A stretch of 7,309 bases of DNA from JBDHXE01 sp039810525 (GTDB lineage: Bacteria > Bacteroidota > Ignavibacteria > Kapaibacteriales > UBA2268). The translations under genes were made by a program, and so were the position numbers. This document shows positions 6,497 through 7,309 of the stretch, piece by piece. How positions within the stretch are numbered: position 1 is the stretch's first letter; each line of letters opens with the position of its first letter. A model generated the notes under the pieces. That model saw only the letters and a list, made by a program, of their open reading frames with translations. It was not told the origin of the DNA and did not search any database. Where the stretch lies: assembly GCA_039810525.1 (NCBI GenBank), contig JBDHXE010000125.1, positions 1-7,309 on the forward strand, read 5' to 3'.

Positions 6497-7309
6497 ATAA
6501 CAACAAACATATTGACTTCTCAATGCTGGAGCTATTCAAAATAGAGCTTGATAATAATACTCATATTCTTGAGAAAGGGCTAATTGATTTAGAAAACCAA
6601 GGTAGCAATACTGATGTAGAATCGTTAATGAGGGCAGCGCATTCATTAAAAGGAGCTGCTAGAATCGTGGGGTTGCAAAAAGCCGTAGAACTATCACACT
6701 CTATGGAAGATCTATTAGAAAAAGCACTAAAAAAGAATTATCACTTAAATAATACCGATATCGAAAACTTACTCGAAGGGAATGATATTTTTCTTGATCT
6801 TCTAAAATATGATTATACAGAAATACCAGAGCAAATTGACATTAAGCAGAATAATATAGATAGTATTATCGAAAAATTAAATCACTCAATGACCTACCAT
6901 GATAATAATAAAACTCAAGTAAATGGGAAACCAAAAACTAAACCAATTATCAATAAAGAAGATGTAGCTAACCTTAAAATAGAAAAATCTGACACAATAA
7001 TGATAGAATTATTTGTGAAAGAGCTAAATAGCGATCTCCAAGAATTAGAGAAATTTTACAATTTATACATTGATTCCCAAAATACTGACCATCTTAATAA
7101 TATGCTACAATCAGTTCACGCTCTCAAAGGAGCTTCACGAATTATTAAAATGGAGCCTTTAAATATTCTTAATACCAAATTAGAAGAATGCCTTATTAAA
7201 TTCATAGATAAAAACGAATTTATTAATTTTGATATATCCTATATACTGCAATTATACCAAAATGCTTTGAATCAAGATATAGACACTATTTACGATTACT
7301 TCTATTCTA
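6490..7309 (+). CDS. cheA: CheA-type histidine kinase with tandem Hpt domains, WspE-like (partial, C-terminus off the right edge)
   Basis: The frame is open from TTG 6490 to the right edge (273 codons). Only the phosphotransfer part is visible; the dimerisation, ATPase, CheW and any receiver domains would lie beyond. Hpt1 (about 9-108) opens with FSMLELFKIEL (10-20), a typical WspE-like beginning, and has its phosphorylated histidine at H51 in AAHSLKGAAR, followed by LSHSMEDLLEKAL (68-80). After a Lys/Asn-rich linker (about 110-160), Hpt2 (about 166-265) repeats the pattern with ELFVKEL (173-179) and H210 in VHALKGASR, but its following helix reads NILNTKLEECL and lacks the second conserved histidine. 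Phosphate from either histidine would pass to a receiver. The TTG overlaps the previous gene by 7 bases. Starting at ATG 6523 is possible but would drop the first ten residues. It is the fifth gene of the operon, in the wspE position. Confidence 0.9.
   Translation, partial: MVNNNKHIDFSMLELFKIELDNNTHILEKGLIDLENQGSNTDVESLMRAAHSLKGAARIVGLQKAVELSHSMEDLLEKALKKNYHLNNTDIENLLEGNDIFLDLLKYDYTEIPEQIDIKQNNIDSIIEKLNHSMTYHDNNKTQVNGKPKTKPIINKEDVANLKIEKSDTIMIELFVKELNSDLQELEKFYNLYIDSQNTDHLNNMLQSVHALKGASRIIKMEPLNILNTKLEECLIKFIDKNEFINFDISYILQLYQNALNQDIDTIYDYFYS

Noticed and set aside
6523..6525. ATG as the start of cheA
   Set aside because: TTG at 6490 has an AGGA at good distance and keeps residues before FSMLELF that WspE-like kinases usually have; the ATG has no clear ribosome binding site. 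It is not excluded.

Overview
This is an AT-rich bacterial window. Codons favour ATA, AAA, AAT and AGA, and four of the five chemosensory genes start with TTG or GTG. The main content is the first part of a chemosensory operon on the + strand (1906 to the right edge). Its order is transmembrane receptor, short CheW, CheR with a TPR tail, long CheW with an N-terminal Cys/His segment, then CheA. This is the order of wspA-wspB-wspC-wspD-wspE in Pseudomonas, and each protein carries Wsp-type sequence features, so I read it as a Wsp-like system of the alternative-cellular-function class. Such systems usually control surface sensing, cyclic-di-GMP or development rather than the flagellar motor. The output genes (CheB/WspF, WspR or another regulator) would lie beyond the right edge.

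Layout. 1-639 (-) is the N-terminal 213 residues of a GNAT-like acetyltransferase resembling the YghO-type family; its C-terminus is cut by the left edge. 640-829 is a gene-free spacer with a hairpin and repeated short words next to the start of a small hypothetical ORF (830-1045, +). That ORF ends exactly where a convergent gene ends: 1046-1804 (-), an exported TPR-like protein. 1805-1905 is a divergent intergenic region with three copies of a 9-mer. From 1906 the five chemosensory genes run with no gaps. The junctions are a stop directly followed by a TTG start, a 4-base ATGA overlap, a 4-base GTGA overlap and a 7-base overlap.

How the parts would work together. The receptor senses something outside the cytoplasmic membrane through a Cache-type domain. 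The two CheW proteins couple it to the CheA kinase, and CheR methylates the receptor. CheA begins with two tandem Hpt domains, each with a phosphorylatable histidine. The departures from the Pseudomonas Wsp model are the Cache sensor (Pseudomonas WspA has a four-helix-type sensor) and the second Hpt.

Organism. The receptor and the signal peptide on the TPR protein fit a low-GC Gram-negative. The YghO-like acetyltransferase is a family I associate with the Bacteroidetes/Chlorobi side of the tree, but clear Shine-Dalgarno sequences are present, which many Bacteroidetes lack. A deep FCB-group lineage (Ignavibacteria/Kapabacteria-like) or a spirochaete are guesses only. I see no mobile element, CRISPR array, tRNA or rRNA.
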